Below, piece by piece: positions 1 to 10,000 of a stretch of DNA of 64,000 nucleotides. The notes under the pieces are model-generated. The model was given only the letters and a program-made list of their open reading frames with translations. It ran no database searches and was not told the DNA's origin. This stretch comes from Paenibacillus borealis (GTDB taxonomy: Bacteria > Bacillota > Bacilli > Paenibacillales > Paenibacillaceae): the NCBI RefSeq assembly GCF_000758665.1, contig NZ_CP009285.1, forward strand, positions 5,332,001-5,396,000. The letters run 5' to 3'. The first letter of the stretch is position 1. Every line of letters starts with the position of its first letter. The translations under genes were made by a program, and so were the position numbers.

Positions 1-599
1 CCTGCAGACAGTTTGCCTGTGCATACCGCTTCCGTAGAGAAACATGGTTCGTCCCGGAACACCGGGGCAACGAACATCCGCGGATTCCGCTGGAGTCTGA
101 CGAAACGTGACACCCAGCCGATCATCGTCCACTTCATGCCCCATAAGGCCCCCGCCGCAGTTGCCGTATCAGCCGCATCACCCAGCGAGAAATCCGTGGA
201 CCAGTCCAGCTTGGTAATCTTGACATGCGATAATGTGCCAACCAGCCATTTTTTGAGCCCACGGGTTGCCTTGAGTGCAGTACGGATGTTCTTTAACCAT
301 TCCGTCACGGATTCCCGGTCAATTTTTTCTTCCTTGTCACTGTCCATTTTCACCGGTGCGATTCCGCTTTTTTCGAGTTTAACTTTAATTCCTTGTTCGA
401 GACTATCAAAAACCAGCGCAGGCAGCTCATAATGAAATTTGACCAGCCCGAATACAGCTTTAATATCAAACTCAATACGGTCATCCTTTCCCAGCCTGCA
501 CAGACGGAAATGAAAATGAATCGATGAAGCCAGAACCAGCACGAACAGCAGAATAACCAGCAGCAGCAGGCATAAGGGTATCGCAAGCCATAACGTCAC
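1..599 (-). CDS. DUF2953-type membrane-anchored protein, C-terminus outside window
   Basis: This reading frame stays open from a GTG at 599 to the window edge (about 199 codons seen). A GGAGG sits at 608-612, eight bases ahead of the GTG. The first 25 residues form a Leu/Val-rich membrane segment (starts VTLWLAIPLC), followed by a charged soluble part with GLVKFHYELP and a later TKLDWSTDFSLGDAADTA stretch. This pattern, and the place directly downstream of scpB, fits the DUF2953 family, which in Bacillales usually sits beside scpB and the ytfJ sporulation gene. The family's function is not established. The product assignment is by pattern memory only; the frame itself is very secure because of the ribosome binding site and the absence of stops. 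Confidence 0.75.
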   Translation of the reverse strand, partial: MTLWLAIPLCLLLLVILLFVLVLASSIHFHFRLCRLGKDDRIEFDIKAVFGLVKFHYELPALVFDSLEQGIKVKLEKSGIAPVKMDSDKEEKIDRESVTEWLKNIRTALKATRGLKKWLVGTLSHVKITKLDWSTDFSLGDAADTATAAGALWGMKWTMIGWVSRFVRLQRNPRMFVAPVFRDEPCFSTEAVCTGKLSA

Positions 600-719
600 A
601 ATCGTAACCTCCAAGAAGCCTCAGATAATGTGAATAGCGGAGCCTCTGATTTAGTATGGCAAATCCTGCTGGATAAAATTCGGCATTTCTGCAAACATCT
701 CCAAAAAGAATCTGCAGCC

Positions 720-758
720 AAAAAAAAATGCCGCTGTCCCGGCGGGGACAACGGCATT
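720..758 (-). terminator. Intrinsic terminator after scpB
   Basis: On the minus strand an inverted repeat of about 14 bp (AATGCCG...CGGCATT with GTCCCC/GGGAC inside) is followed by an unbroken run of nine T. It lies 27 bases after the scpB stop and separates scpAB from the DUF2953-type gene. Confidence 0.85.
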
Positions 759-784
759 TATAGAACAGCGTTCATCCGCTGCGT

Positions 785-1387
785 TTATTCTGTCTCTACC
801 TCTTCAAAGGTCATCTGGCTGTCCAGCTTGCTGAACAGCAGCTGCGTCTCTTCTTCCAGGCCCTCTGAAGTATCGAAGCTCGACGGCTCCGGAAGCTCCT
901 TCAGGCTGGCCAGGCCAAAGCTGTCCAGGAAGGACTTGGTCGTTCCGTACAGGATCGGACGTCCGACAGCCTCCGCCCGGCCCACCTCATGAATCAGATC
1001 CTTATTCCCCAGCGTATGAATGGCCCGTTCAGACTTCACACCACGGATTTCTTCGATTTCCACTCTCGTGATAGGCTGGCGGTAAGCCACAATCGCAAGT
1101 GTCTCCAGCGCTGCCTGGGACAGGGATGATCTGGAAGGGGAATACGCCAGACGCTCGAAATACTGTGCATGCTCTGGAAGTGTCGCCAGACGGTAATTCC
1201 CGGCGATCTGCACTACCTGCAGGCCCCGGCCCTGCGAAATATAATCCTCTTTCAGATCCTCAAGCGCTCTTGTGGCCAGATCGGGCCGCTGCTCGGTAAT
1301 TTCGGCAATCTGGCGGACGGATAACCCTTCATCCCCTGAGAGAAACAGCAGGCCTTCAATAATTGATTTCAGCGTGTTGTAGTCCAC
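785..1387 (-). CDS. scpB: Segregation and condensation protein B
   Basis: ScpB pairs with the kleisin ScpA and the SMC ATPase to form the bacterial condensin that compacts and segregates the chromosome. The 200-residue length is normal. The N-terminus ([20 protein letters not shown]) and the central [25 protein letters not shown] stretch are the typical first and second winged-helix regions of the family. The start is a GTG with GAGGAAG just ahead. It overlaps the 3' end of scpA by 32 bases, so the two are translationally linked. The last 30 residues are acidic and probably flexible, as in other ScpB proteins. Confidence 0.95.
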   Translation of the reverse strand: MDYNTLKSIIEGLLFLSGDEGLSVRQIAEITEQRPDLATRALEDLKEDYISQGRGLQVVQIAGNYRLATLPEHAQYFERLAYSPSRSSLSQAALETLAIVAYRQPITRVEIEEIRGVKSERAIHTLGNKDLIHEVGRAEAVGRPILYGTTKSFLDSFGLASLKELPEPSSFDTSEGLEEETQLLFSKLDSQMTFEEVETE

Positions 1388-2147
1388 TGACTTCCTCTCC
1401 TCCTCTCCACTCCATCACAATATCGTCAAATAATTTCTCCTGGTAGCAGAAAATCGCCTTCATCTTCATCAGCTCCAGAATAGCTAAGAAGGTCACTACA
1501 ATCTCATGCCGGGCCATCTCATCATGCAGAAGCGACGAGAAGCGCAATCTGCCGCCCATCCCTTTACGCTGCAGTGCTTCCGTCACATCACGGATCCGGT
1601 CCTTCACCGAAATCTCATCACGTGTAATCCGCTGATAAGAGGATCTCCGGGCAGCCTTGCTCAGCGCCTTACGGAACGCCGCAATCAGATCGGCGGTATG
1701 TAATCCCGTCAGCGGATTGTCAATCTGCGTAGGAACAAAGGGGCCCAGATCCTCCGGCTCCTTCGTGAAAATAAGGCTGCGCTCACTCTCCATATCCAGC
1801 AGCTGCACGGCAATGCTCTTGAATTTGCGGTATTCAATCAGCCGCTGTACCAGCTCCGCACGCGGATCATAACCGTCGTCCTCGTAATAATCGAAATCCT
1901 CAATCTCGATCACCGGCGGCTTCGGCAGCAGCAGCTTGCTCTTGATCGACAAGAGGGTAGCAGCCATGACCAGAAACTCGCTGGTGATATCCAGCTCAAG
2001 CTCCTGCATCCCCTGCAGGTATTCCATGTACTGCTCAGTGATCTCGCTGACCGGAATGTCCTGGATGTCGATTTCCGCTTTGTCAATCAGATGCAAGAGC
2101 AGATCGAGCGGACCTTCGAACGTCTCCAGCTTGTACAATACAGTCAC
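1356..2147 (-). CDS. scpA: Segregation and condensation protein A (kleisin)
   Basis: ScpA bridges the head domains of the SMC dimer and binds ScpB. The N-terminal signature [19 protein letters not shown] (residues about 9-27) is diagnostic, as is [18 protein letters not shown] after it. The C-terminal winged helix ([19 protein letters not shown]) ends about 30 residues before the stop. The 263-residue length is normal. The start is a GTG at 2147 with GGAGGAAA ahead. It is first in a two-gene unit with scpB. A TTGACG-like box near 2263-2268 on the minus strand could be its own promoter, between ribH and scpA. Confidence 0.95.
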   Translation of the reverse strand: MTVLYKLETFEGPLDLLLHLIDKAEIDIQDIPVSEITEQYMEYLQGMQELELDITSEFLVMAATLLSIKSKLLLPKPPVIEIEDFDYYEDDGYDPRAELVQRLIEYRKFKSIAVQLLDMESERSLIFTKEPEDLGPFVPTQIDNPLTGLHTADLIAAFRKALSKAARRSSYQRITRDEISVKDRIRDVTEALQRKGMGGRLRFSSLLHDEMARHEIVVTFLAILELMKMKAIFCYQEKLFDDIVMEWRGGEEVSGLQHAEINY

Positions 2148-2164
2148 GCGGTTTCCTCCAGCCC

Positions 2165-2201
2165 AAAAAAAGTAAAGTGCAGCGCCGCACGGACGCTACA
2201 C
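2165..2201 (-). terminator. Probable terminator between ribH and scpA
   Basis: A minus-strand hairpin (GTGtAGCG, nine-base loop, CGCTgCAC) is followed by TTTACTTTTTTT. It would end the riboflavin operon. Because a possible scpA promoter lies upstream of it, it might also act as an attenuator. The stem is short, so confidence is moderate. Confidence 0.5.
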
Positions 2202-2280
2202 AAGTAGAAAGATCTATGATCATGCTTTCTTCTCATACTTATAAATAAGCACGATTTGAACTGATTCGTCAAGAGGGGTG

Positions 2281-2757
2281 TTATTTAAAAAGCTTGTTAA
2301 GATTAGCCATTTCGATCGCAGCAGTTGCCGCATCCCAGCCCTTATTGCCCGCTTTGGTTCCGGAGCGCTCAATGGCCTGTTCGATATTCTCGGTCGTCAC
2401 AACACCGAAGATCGTCGGAACGCCTGTCTTGAGATTAATTGCCGCAACTCCTTTGGCAACTTCATTGCACACATAATCATAGTGTGTTGTAGATCCGCGG
2501 ATCACAGTACCCAGCGTGATCACCGCATCATACTTGCCGCTTTCGGCCATTTTTTGCGCGATTAGAGGAATTTCGAATACCCCCGGTACCCAGGCAACAT
2601 CCACTTCATCGTCAGCTACACCATGGCGTTTGAATGCGTCGAGCGCTCCGGAGAGCAGCTTGCTTGTAATGAATTCGTTGAAACGTCCTACGACAACCCC
2701 ATATTTCAAACCCTCGGATACTAAATGTCCTTCAAAATAATTCGGCATTGTGCTCAT
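2281..2757 (-). CDS. ribH: 6,7-dimethyl-8-ribityllumazine synthase
   Basis: RibH condenses 5-amino-6-ribitylaminouracil with 3,4-dihydroxy-2-butanone 4-phosphate to make lumazine, the penultimate step of riboflavin synthesis. The enzyme forms icosahedral shells in Bacillus. Conserved parts are [20 protein letters not shown], the [15 protein letters not shown] loop with its catalytic His, and [14 protein letters not shown] near the end. The start is uncertain: a TTG (2760), ATG (2757) and ATG (2748) lie in frame after GAAGGG. The last gives the family-typical MPNYFEGHL beginning. It is the last gene of the rib operon. Confidence 0.95.
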   Translation of the reverse strand: MSTMPNYFEGHLVSEGLKYGVVVGRFNEFITSKLLSGALDAFKRHGVADDEVDVAWVPGVFEIPLIAQKMAESGKYDAVITLGTVIRGSTTHYDYVCNEVAKGVAAINLKTGVPTIFGVVTTENIEQAIERSGTKAGNKGWDAATAAIEMANLNKLFK

Positions 2758-2790
2758 CAACCCTTCATGTATAATTTAGTGATTCTATGA

Positions 2791-4044
2791 TTAAATTTTG
2801 GAATCCTCGTTCTGTTCGATCTTGTCAAAAGTCAGCAGATGGCCAAGCTTGGCCTGCTTCGTATGAAGATACTTGGTGTTGTCCTTGTTCTCCGGCATCT
2901 GGATCGCCACGCGCTCCACCACTTCAAGGCCGTAGCCTTCCAGCCCTTTGATCTTGCGCGGATTGTTGGTCAGCAGTCTGATCTGGCGGACGCCCAGATC
3001 CTTGAGAATCTGTGCACCGATGCCGTAATCACGCAGATCCGCCGCGAAGCCCAGCTTCAGGTTGGCATCTACCGTATCCAGTCCTTCTTCCTGCAGCTTG
3101 TAAGCACGCAGCTTGTTGATCAGGCCAATGCCCCGGCCTTCCTGGCGCATATAGAGCAGCACCCCTCTGCCTGCTTCTTCAATCTGGCGCAGCGCCGCTT
3201 CAAACTGCGGGCCGCAGTCGCAGCGGTGGGAATGGAATACATCGCCGGTCAGGCACTCGGAATGCACACGCACCAGCACCGGCTCATCACCAGAGATATC
3301 CCCTTTTACCAGAGCTACATGCTCTTTGTCATCCACTTCGTTTGTATAGGCAATCGTCTGGAAATCACCGAAATCGGTCGGCAGATTCACCGCTACCTCG
3401 CGGGTAACCAGATGCTCCTTCTCATTACGATAGTGAATGAGGTCCTTGATGCTAATCAGCTTGAGGTCATGCTTCTTGGCGATCTCGATCAGATCAGGCA
3501 GGCGGGCCATCGTGCCGTCAACCTTGACCACTTCACAAATAACGCTCGCCGGATAGGCACCGCACATGCGGGCCAGATCGACAGCGGCTTCCGTGTGGCC
3601 TGAACGCCGTAATACTCCGCCCTTCTTCGCGATCAGCGGGAACATGTGGCCCGGTCTGCGGAAGTCGGAAGGCTTCGCATTCGGATCCAGCATCGCCTTG
3701 ATGGTCATGGATCTTTCCCCGGCGGAAATACCGGTAGTGGTATCCTTGTGGTCAATCGATACGGTAAAAGCGGTGCCGTGGTTATCGGTATTCTGGGCCA
3801 CCATCGGCTGCAGATCCAGTTCCTCTGCACGTTCCGCGGTAATTGGGACGCAGACCAGGCCACGTCCTTCGGTGATCATGAAGTTGATAACTTCAGGGGT
3901 TGCCCGTTCGGCAAGCGCGATGAAGTCCCCTTCATTCTCGCGGTCCTCATCATCCACAACGATAATGACCTTCCCGCGCATCAAATCATAAATTGCATCC
4001 TCAATCGGGTCCAGGACGCTGTCCTTCTTGTCTTGCTGGCTCAT
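2791..4044 (-). CDS. ribBA: Bifunctional DHBP synthase / GTP cyclohydrolase II
   Basis: This fused enzyme supplies both precursors of riboflavin. The N-terminal half (about residues 1-205) is 3,4-dihydroxy-2-butanone 4-phosphate synthase, which acts on ribulose 5-phosphate; it shows [11 protein letters not shown] and the [11 protein letters not shown] motif. The C-terminal half is GTP cyclohydrolase II, with [19 protein letters not shown] carrying the zinc-binding cysteines and RQEGRGIG. Length (417) is slightly above the B. subtilis form owing to a short tail. AGGAGG precedes the ATG. It lies between ribE and ribH in the operon controlled by the FMN riboswitch. Confidence 0.97.
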   Translation of the reverse strand: MSQQDKKDSVLDPIEDAIYDLMRGKVIIVVDDEDRENEGDFIALAERATPEVINFMITEGRGLVCVPITAERAEELDLQPMVAQNTDNHGTAFTVSIDHKDTTTGISAGERSMTIKAMLDPNAKPSDFRRPGHMFPLIAKKGGVLRRSGHTEAAVDLARMCGAYPASVICEVVKVDGTMARLPDLIEIAKKHDLKLISIKDLIHYRNEKEHLVTREVAVNLPTDFGDFQTIAYTNEVDDKEHVALVKGDISGDEPVLVRVHSECLTGDVFHSHRCDCGPQFEAALRQIEEAGRGVLLYMRQEGRGIGLINKLRAYKLQEEGLDTVDANLKLGFAADLRDYGIGAQILKDLGVRQIRLLTNNPRKIKGLEGYGLEVVERVAIQMPENKDNTKYLHTKQAKLGHLLTFDKIEQNEDSKI

Positions 4045-4104
4045 GTTACTGTCCTCCTGATGGCTGTACGCTGCCTTGCCGGCTGCCGTATGCCTAATCT
4101 TTAA

Positions 4105-4773
4105 TTATACAAACCCGTTAGCCGCCAGAAAATCGTGGCTGATCTTCGAGCTCTTCTTATCTTCTTCATCGCCGGAACGTGAACCATAATGCAGCAGATG
4201 ATCCACATACTTGCCTAGCACATCACATTCGATATTGATACTGTCACCCGGCCGTTTGTGGGCCAGCACCGTTTCTCCAAGGGTATGGGGAATGATGGAG
4301 ACAGTGAACGTGGACGACTCCGTATTCACTACGGTGAGACTGATGCCGTCAATCGTAATGGAGCCTTTGGGAATGATATACTTAAACAGCGATTTGCGGT
4401 CCGGCGCAATTTCGAACACGACCGCGTTCTGATCGCGCTTCACGCTGCGGATCTCGCCCGTTCCATCCACATGACCCTGGACAATATGTCCGCCGAAACG
4501 TCCGCCGGCTGCCATCGCGCGCTCCAGGTTCATTTTGCCCCCGGTCCGCAAGCTTTTGAGATTGCTGTTGCGGTACGTCTGAGGCATCACATCGACCGTG
4601 AAAGAATGATCGCCTATGGACGTGGCTGTAAGACAGACCCCATTGACGGAGACACTGTCGCCAATCTTCAGATCACCCATAATGAGGGAGGCGCCGATAT
4701 TCAGCACCATCATCTCACCCCCGCTGGTGACGCTGCGGAGGATACCCACCTCTTCAATCAAGCCGGTGAACAT
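4105..4773 (-). CDS. ribE: Riboflavin synthase, alpha chain
   Basis: Riboflavin synthase dismutates two lumazine molecules into riboflavin plus a pyrimidine that is recycled to RibH. The protein has the expected two lumazine-binding barrels: MFTGLIEEVG at the start, and GGHIVQGHVDGTGEI opening the second at about residue 94. The key SVNGVCLTAT loop and its partner TIDGISLTV are both present. GAAGGAGGGATATA precedes the ATG. Length (222) is normal. It is second in the rib operon, with 62 bases to ribD. Confidence 0.97.
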   Translation of the reverse strand: MFTGLIEEVGILRSVTSGGEMMVLNIGASLIMGDLKIGDSVSVNGVCLTATSIGDHSFTVDVMPQTYRNSNLKSLRTGGKMNLERAMAAGGRFGGHIVQGHVDGTGEIRSVKRDQNAVVFEIAPDRKSLFKYIIPKGSITIDGISLTVVNTESSTFTVSIIPHTLGETVLAHKRPGDSINIECDVLGKYVDHLLHYGSRSGDEEDKKSSKISHDFLAANGFV

Positions 4774-4835
4774 TATATCCCTCCTTCAAAATTACAGTTT
4801 TCATAAATAAAACACTGTCCCTAAATACGCTTCTG

Positions 4836-5936
4836 TTAGCGCGCCGGGGTGCCGCTGATACAGACATTATCCCCGAGCACTTCCACTTCCAATCCTTCCA
4901 GCGTTACCGCATCCCGCATCAGCTCCACGCCCGGGAAGTCGAAGGTTCCTGCTGCTGCTGCGCCGCCCCCGACAATCTTCGGAGCGAAGAAGAGGACTAC
5001 ACGGTCAACCAGTCCCAACTCCAGCATGGCCCCGTTCAGCGTGCCGCCGCCTTCGAGCAGAATCGAACCGATCTCCATCCCGCCTAATGCAGCCATGGCA
5101 GCCTGCAGATCGACACGCGGTCCGCTGCCTGCGGCAACAACCTGAACACCTGCAGCGAGCAATGCTGCCTTGCGGGCCGGATCGGCCGCTTCTGTAGTAA
5201 CGACTACTGTGGGAGCCAGCCCGTCCGTGACTACGGCGCTCTCCAGAGGCAGCCTCAGTGTAGAGTCGATGATAATCCGGATTGGATTCAACCCGGGCAC
5301 ATTTAGTCTGGTCGTCAGTGAAGGATTATCGGCAATCACCGTATTCACCCCGACCATTATTCCCTGATGGCGATGGCGCAGGGTATGTACAAGCTCCCGG
5401 GATTCCGCATTCGATATCCATTTGCTGTCCCCTGTACGGGTGGCGATTTTGCCGTCCAAGGTGCTTGCGCTCTTCAGCGTAACGAACGGCTGCTTCGTCA
5501 GAATGTATTTGATGAACTTCTCATTCAGCCTGAGTGCGCGGCTCCGAAGCAGGCCTACCTCCACCTCAATGCCCTGCTCACGCAGCATCTCAACACCGCG
5601 GCCTGCAACCTGCGGATTAGGATCTTCACAGGCAACGACAACCCTTGCCACCCCTTCATCGATCAGTCTCTGGCTGCAGGGAGGCGTGATACCATAATGG
5701 CTGCAGGGTTCGAGCGTCACGTATGCAGTGCTTCCCTGCGCCTTGCCTGCAGCCATGTTGAGCGCATGGACCTCGGCATGCCCGGTACCGCGCTGCAGAT
5801 GGGTGCCAATCCCGATCATCGCGCCATCCTTCACAACGACACATCCGACCACAGGATTAATCCCGGTCTGACCTTGAGCCCTCTCCGCCATGTCCAGCGC
5901 AAGGGACATATAAAACTCATCATTCATCTTATCCAT
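4836..5936 (-). CDS. ribD: Bifunctional riboflavin deaminase/reductase
   Basis: RibD deaminates then reduces the GTP-derived pyrimidine, two successive steps of riboflavin synthesis. The N-terminal zinc deaminase carries GHAEVHA and EPCSHYG..PPC. The C-terminal reductase begins near KQPFVTLKSASTLDGKIAT and holds LLEGGGTLNGAML. The start was set at the ATG at 5936 because GGAGGG lies eight bases ahead; an in-frame TTG five codons upstream overlaps that site. It is the first gene of the rib operon. The FMN riboswitch and its attenuator lie directly upstream. Confidence 0.97.
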   Translation of the reverse strand: MDKMNDEFYMSLALDMAERAQGQTGINPVVGCVVVKDGAMIGIGTHLQRGTGHAEVHALNMAAGKAQGSTAYVTLEPCSHYGITPPCSQRLIDEGVARVVVACEDPNPQVAGRGVEMLREQGIEVEVGLLRSRALRLNEKFIKYILTKQPFVTLKSASTLDGKIATRTGDSKWISNAESRELVHTLRHRHQGIMVGVNTVIADNPSLTTRLNVPGLNPIRIIIDSTLRLPLESAVVTDGLAPTVVVTTEAADPARKAALLAAGVQVVAAGSGPRVDLQAAMAALGGMEIGSILLEGGGTLNGAMLELGLVDRVVLFFAPKIVGGGAAAAGTFDFPGVELMRDAVTLEGLEVEVLGDNVCISGTPAR

Positions 5937-5989
5937 GTGACTTCCCTCCAATCAGCCGGCTATATTCATAATGTGTACAGTTTAAACAG

Positions 5990-6028
5990 AAAAACCCGTC
6001 TCAATCTCCAGGAGGAGTTCAAGACGGG
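5990..6028 (-). terminator. Attenuator between the FMN riboswitch and ribD
   Basis: On the minus strand CCCGTCT pairs with AGACGGG, with an inner CTCC/GGAG pairing, followed by TTTTT. Its place between riboswitch and first gene fits transcription attenuation: FMN-bound RNA would let this stem form and stop transcription. Confidence 0.85.
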
Positions 6029-6154
6029 ATATACGAGAGGTAACAGCTGCTCAAAAAATAGGTGCGTAAATAAACGCCGGACTTATGGCATTGTGAAAAT
6101 TCGCACGTAATATTCGAAAACACTGCAGCACGGCCGCCTGTACAAGCACAGCAC

Positions 6155-6333
6155 GTCAATCTCTCCTTCTTCCATCCAGACTATACTGTCGGTCCCGGAA
6201 TTGCACCAGGTCCACCGTCCGTATCACCAGCATACGGATCGGGTAGCGGACTGAGCAGCAGAACTGGCCAGAAACAGCCATTCTAACAGCATCACCGCCG
6301 GTAGGGAATTACACCCTGCCCTGAAGGATTGAT
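6155..6333 (-). promoter_or_regulatory. FMN riboswitch (RFN element) of the rib operon
   Basis: The minus strand shows the RFN conserved blocks in order: AGGGCAGGGTGTAATTCCC, TACCGGCGGT, TTCCGGGACCGACAGTATAG and TCTGGATGGAAGAAGG. The outer P1 helix can form between CAATCCTTC and GAAGGAGAGATTG. It senses FMN and represses the ribD operon through the attenuator that follows. Confidence 0.95.
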
Positions 6334-6438
6334 ATATTCAGTTGAATAACAAGTTTTGCCTACAACAAAATTATCACTTACGTGCGGGAAATGCAAGTGT
6401 GTTTCGGAAATTTACTTTATTTATGTAACTTAGTTCCC

Positions 6439-6846
6439 TTAATTCTCTGACTCACGCTGCTTGTCCGCTCTCAGCAAATCACGAATTTCGATCAGCAGCG
6501 CAACCTCAGGTGCCGGAGCTGGTGGTTCGACTACCTCAACTTTAACGGTTTCCTTGCGTCTGAATCTGCTGGTCAGCTTAACCACCATGAAGATCGAGAA
6601 GGAGATAATGAAGAAGTCCACAACCGACTGCAGGAACAGACCATAATTCACTGCGGCTTCTCCGCTGCCTACGTGCAGTTCCTTAAGATCGATGCCTCCG
6701 CTGATTAGTCCGATAAGCGGCATGATAATGTCATTAACGAGTGATGTAACAATTTTGCCGAAAGCCGCCCCGATTACCACCGCCACCGCCAGATCAAGCA
6801 CATTCCCCTTCATTGCGAAGCTTTTAAATTCCTTCCACGTGGACAT
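6439..6846 (-). CDS. mscL: Large-conductance mechanosensitive channel
   Basis: MscL opens in the plasma membrane when tension rises and releases solutes during osmotic down-shock. The 135-residue protein has the standard start WKEFKSFAMKGNVLDLAVAVV, a first membrane helix with GAAFGKIVTSLV, a periplasmic loop, a second helix (VDFFIISFSIFMVV) and a charged C-terminal helix with LLIEIRDLL. CGGAGGGAT lies ahead of the ATG. It appears to be a single-gene unit between the rib riboswitch and the terminator of the adhesin gene. Confidence 0.96.
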   Translation of the reverse strand: MSTWKEFKSFAMKGNVLDLAVAVVIGAAFGKIVTSLVNDIIMPLIGLISGGIDLKELHVGSGEAAVNYGLFLQSVVDFFIISFSIFMVVKLTSRFRRKETVKVEVVEPPAPAPEVALLIEIRDLLRADKQRESEN

Positions 6847-6936
6847 TGATGTATCCCTCCGAAACTTTGAATTTTAGTAATTATAGCATTTCCGCCGCAG
6901 ATGACCAATCTATTCCAAGCCTTTATTAATCACAGC

Positions 6937-6973
6937 AAAAAAGAGCAGGCAGCTATTATCTGCTGCCTGCTCT
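6937..6973 (-). terminator. Terminator after the LPXTG adhesin gene
   Basis: An 11-bp perfect inverted repeat (GAGCAGGCAGC / GCTGCCTGCTC) is followed on the minus strand by TTTTTT. It lies about 50 bases after the adhesin stop. Confidence 0.9.
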
Positions 6974-7019
6974 TAGTGACGGCTGATCCTATAATCACGC
7001 TGCCCTGATTAATTACCGG

Positions 7020-10000
7020 TTATTCCTGATTCCGGTTCCGTCTGTACACCCGGTGTATCACGAACCCGATTAGGATTAACCCGAGTCCTGCCATATAAAC
7101 CGGCAGCGGGCTGTTCTCGCCAGTCTGCGGCAGGGTCCCGCCGGAGTCTTGTTCCGTGACCGTCCCTTGGGGGATGTCTTCATCTTCAATATCAACACCG
7201 CCGAGCGGAATGTCCTCATCAACCGGCACTTCCGGCTCCGGCGTGACTGGTGCAGGTGTAACCGCTGCTACCGGTGCTGAAGGCTGCACTGTAGCAGGTA
7301 CGCCGGGACCTGCCGGGATTTCCAGATCATCGATAATGATCCCCGGAACAACCGTGCCCGCCGGTGTTGGTACCGGTGTAATATCAGGTGTGACTGGTCC
7401 TGCCGTAGGATTAGGAGTTGCCTCAGGTCCATTCGTTGCCGTTGGAACAGCCGTTGGTCCAGCTGTCTCTACAGGCTGCTCCGTTGGAACCGGAGTGGCT
7501 GTAGGCGCTTCTGTTGGAGCAATGGTGGCCGTCGGTATAGGCGATGGTGTCGGTGTTGCTGTCGGCTGCTCCGCAGGAGTATTTGCTACCGTCAGATTCA
7601 CCGCTGCTGATGAACCGATGGTGACCGGATGCTCACTTGCATCCACAACATAACCGGCAGGTGCTGCAGTTTCGATTAGGACATAGCTGCCCAGCCAGAT
7701 GTTGTTAAATACTGCATTGCCCGCTGCATCAGTAGTCCGGGTATTCACCAGTACACGATCGCTGCCGTTCAGGCGGTACAGCTCAAAGGTTGCTCCGGCA
7801 AGTGCTTTCGTGCCGTCGCCGGCATCAACTTTGTGGACATTCAGCGTGCCTCTGACCCCGCTGCCCGTTCCCGAGCCGCTGGATACGCCCACTATGATCT
7901 CTTTGCTGGTATCCTTATTGACCAGTACGACATTATTACCGCTGAAGTTAACGCTATTGACCAGTTTATCCCCCGTATTCGCTACGATCAGTGACTGGTA
8001 TTCAAGCACATAAGCGGAATGGATATCCTGAAGGAAGCTAAGCACGAAGGTCTGCTTACCCTCGGCATCGGCACTGATATTCAAGGTATAATCCGTATCC
8101 TTTAAGAGCTCAGGCCCGCTCTTCGTAACATCGCCATTCACGGCCGTAACCGTCCGGTACAGATGGAACGTGTCGGGCAGCAGAATCTGATTGGTACTCG
8201 GCACATCGGTGATAACGGCATCCTTCACATGGGACTGCGTCCGGTTAATCGCGATAGTCCACTGCAGCTTATCTCCATTCTGAACGCCATCCTTGAACAC
8301 GTACTCATCGCCATGCGGAATATTCACTGAAGCCTTCAGATCTTTGGAGACCTTCTTCACGCCATCCAGCAGATTGGCCGTGTTTGCAACGGTGGTACCA
8401 ATCAGCTGTCCCGCCAGGCTTGTTTTGAACACAACATAGTAAGGCGAATTAATTGCATTGTCAAAATCCACCTGAAGCTCGTTCCCGCTTCCGACAGTGT
8501 AGCTATAGGCGCTGCCCGCAAGTTCGGTACCGAAGCTGTGAGCCCCTCCGGGAGCAATGTTCATCCGATAGACTTTTAGTGAACCCGGCACCAGTGACTG
8601 GCCGGCGTTCAGTATGTCTTTTATCCGGGGATCGGCAATAGCCTTGCTGTTGTAATTTACACCCACTGTCCAGGTGATCTCTTTGGCAGAGGCATCATAT
8701 ACCCCGGATTTGAAACCGTTGTTCTTCACCTCAGGACCCGGAATGAACTGCCCTCTGGCTTCTGTCCATTGGGCGTTATCCGCGCTGTCCTTCCAGTCGA
8801 TCCGCGCTACGTTAATGAAATTATCTGTAGTGCCTGTAAGCCAGTCATTGCTGAATTCAGTCTGATAACTAATTGTGTATGTGCCGCTGACCGGTGAATT
8901 GAATTTCACCTTGAAGCCTTCGTTAGGCTGCACCGGTGAACTGGCAATTAGGGTATATGCTGAAGCATTAAGCACAGTACCTGCTTCATTGCGTACGACC
9001 AGTGAACCCGGAATATATTTCTGTCCGCCGTACGGGAAACTATCCGTAACCACTACCTGGCTCATCGGATAATTATCGCCGTTCAGCGTAATTTTCCAGT
9101 CCGTTACATGGGTGGCGTAATTGACTCCTGACAGATTCTTATAAATAATGGCCGGACGGATAAGCTGTGTAGCCTTATCGCTGTATGTGCTGTCAGAGAC
9201 CGTGTTGGTAATGGTGGTGTCGCTGAATACGCGGTCCACGGCTTTGGTTTTATATTCGATCAGATATGCAGAGGTCACAGTTCCCGCAAACTGCAGTTTG
9301 AAACCGGTGTTTGTTCCATCAACAACAGGCGTTATGGTGTAGTCTACACCTGCGGTTAGAGCCGTGCCTTTCGTAGCTCCTCCTGCAGAATCCAGCGTCA
9401 CCGGATAAATCCGCAGCGAATCCGCGACCAGCTGCTGGGATTGATTGAATACATCTGTCAGCACCGCATTCTCCGCAGAGATTGTGCGTTTATTGTAGTT
9501 GTACTCAATAGCCCAGGTGATGGTCTGCTTACCCCACTCATAGCTGGCTGCCTTCTTCTTGATGCTTCCCCCGCGTTCGATATCGACAGTAGCCGAGCCG
9601 CTTACCGGATCACGTCCGTCACCGGTGAAGGTAGCGGTATTCGTGAAGCTGGTCAGGCTATCGCTGACCACCTGTGTCGTATAGGCAATACGGTAAGCAC
9701 CTGTGATTACAGGGTCCGTGAAGCGGAGAACAATTGTACCGCCGGAAACGTCAACGGTATATTTACTGCTGTCTACAAGCAGGCCTTGAGTCACTGTACC
9801 GTCAAGCAGAACATTCAGCTGGTACACTGCAAGGGTTACCGTGCTGTCCAGCGTTAATCCGGCAGGAACAGGGTCTGTGACAACCGCATTGCTGACCGGC
9901 TCCAGCTTCTTGTTAACATCCACAGTCCAGAAGATCTGATCTGCATTGAAGCCGCTGGAGACACCCTTCTTCTCAATCGTCGAACCCACGGATGGCTTAA

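Noticed and set aside
13..432. A 139-codon plus frame at the left edge
   Set aside because: It is the complement of the GTG-started DUF2953-type gene and has no ribosome binding site.
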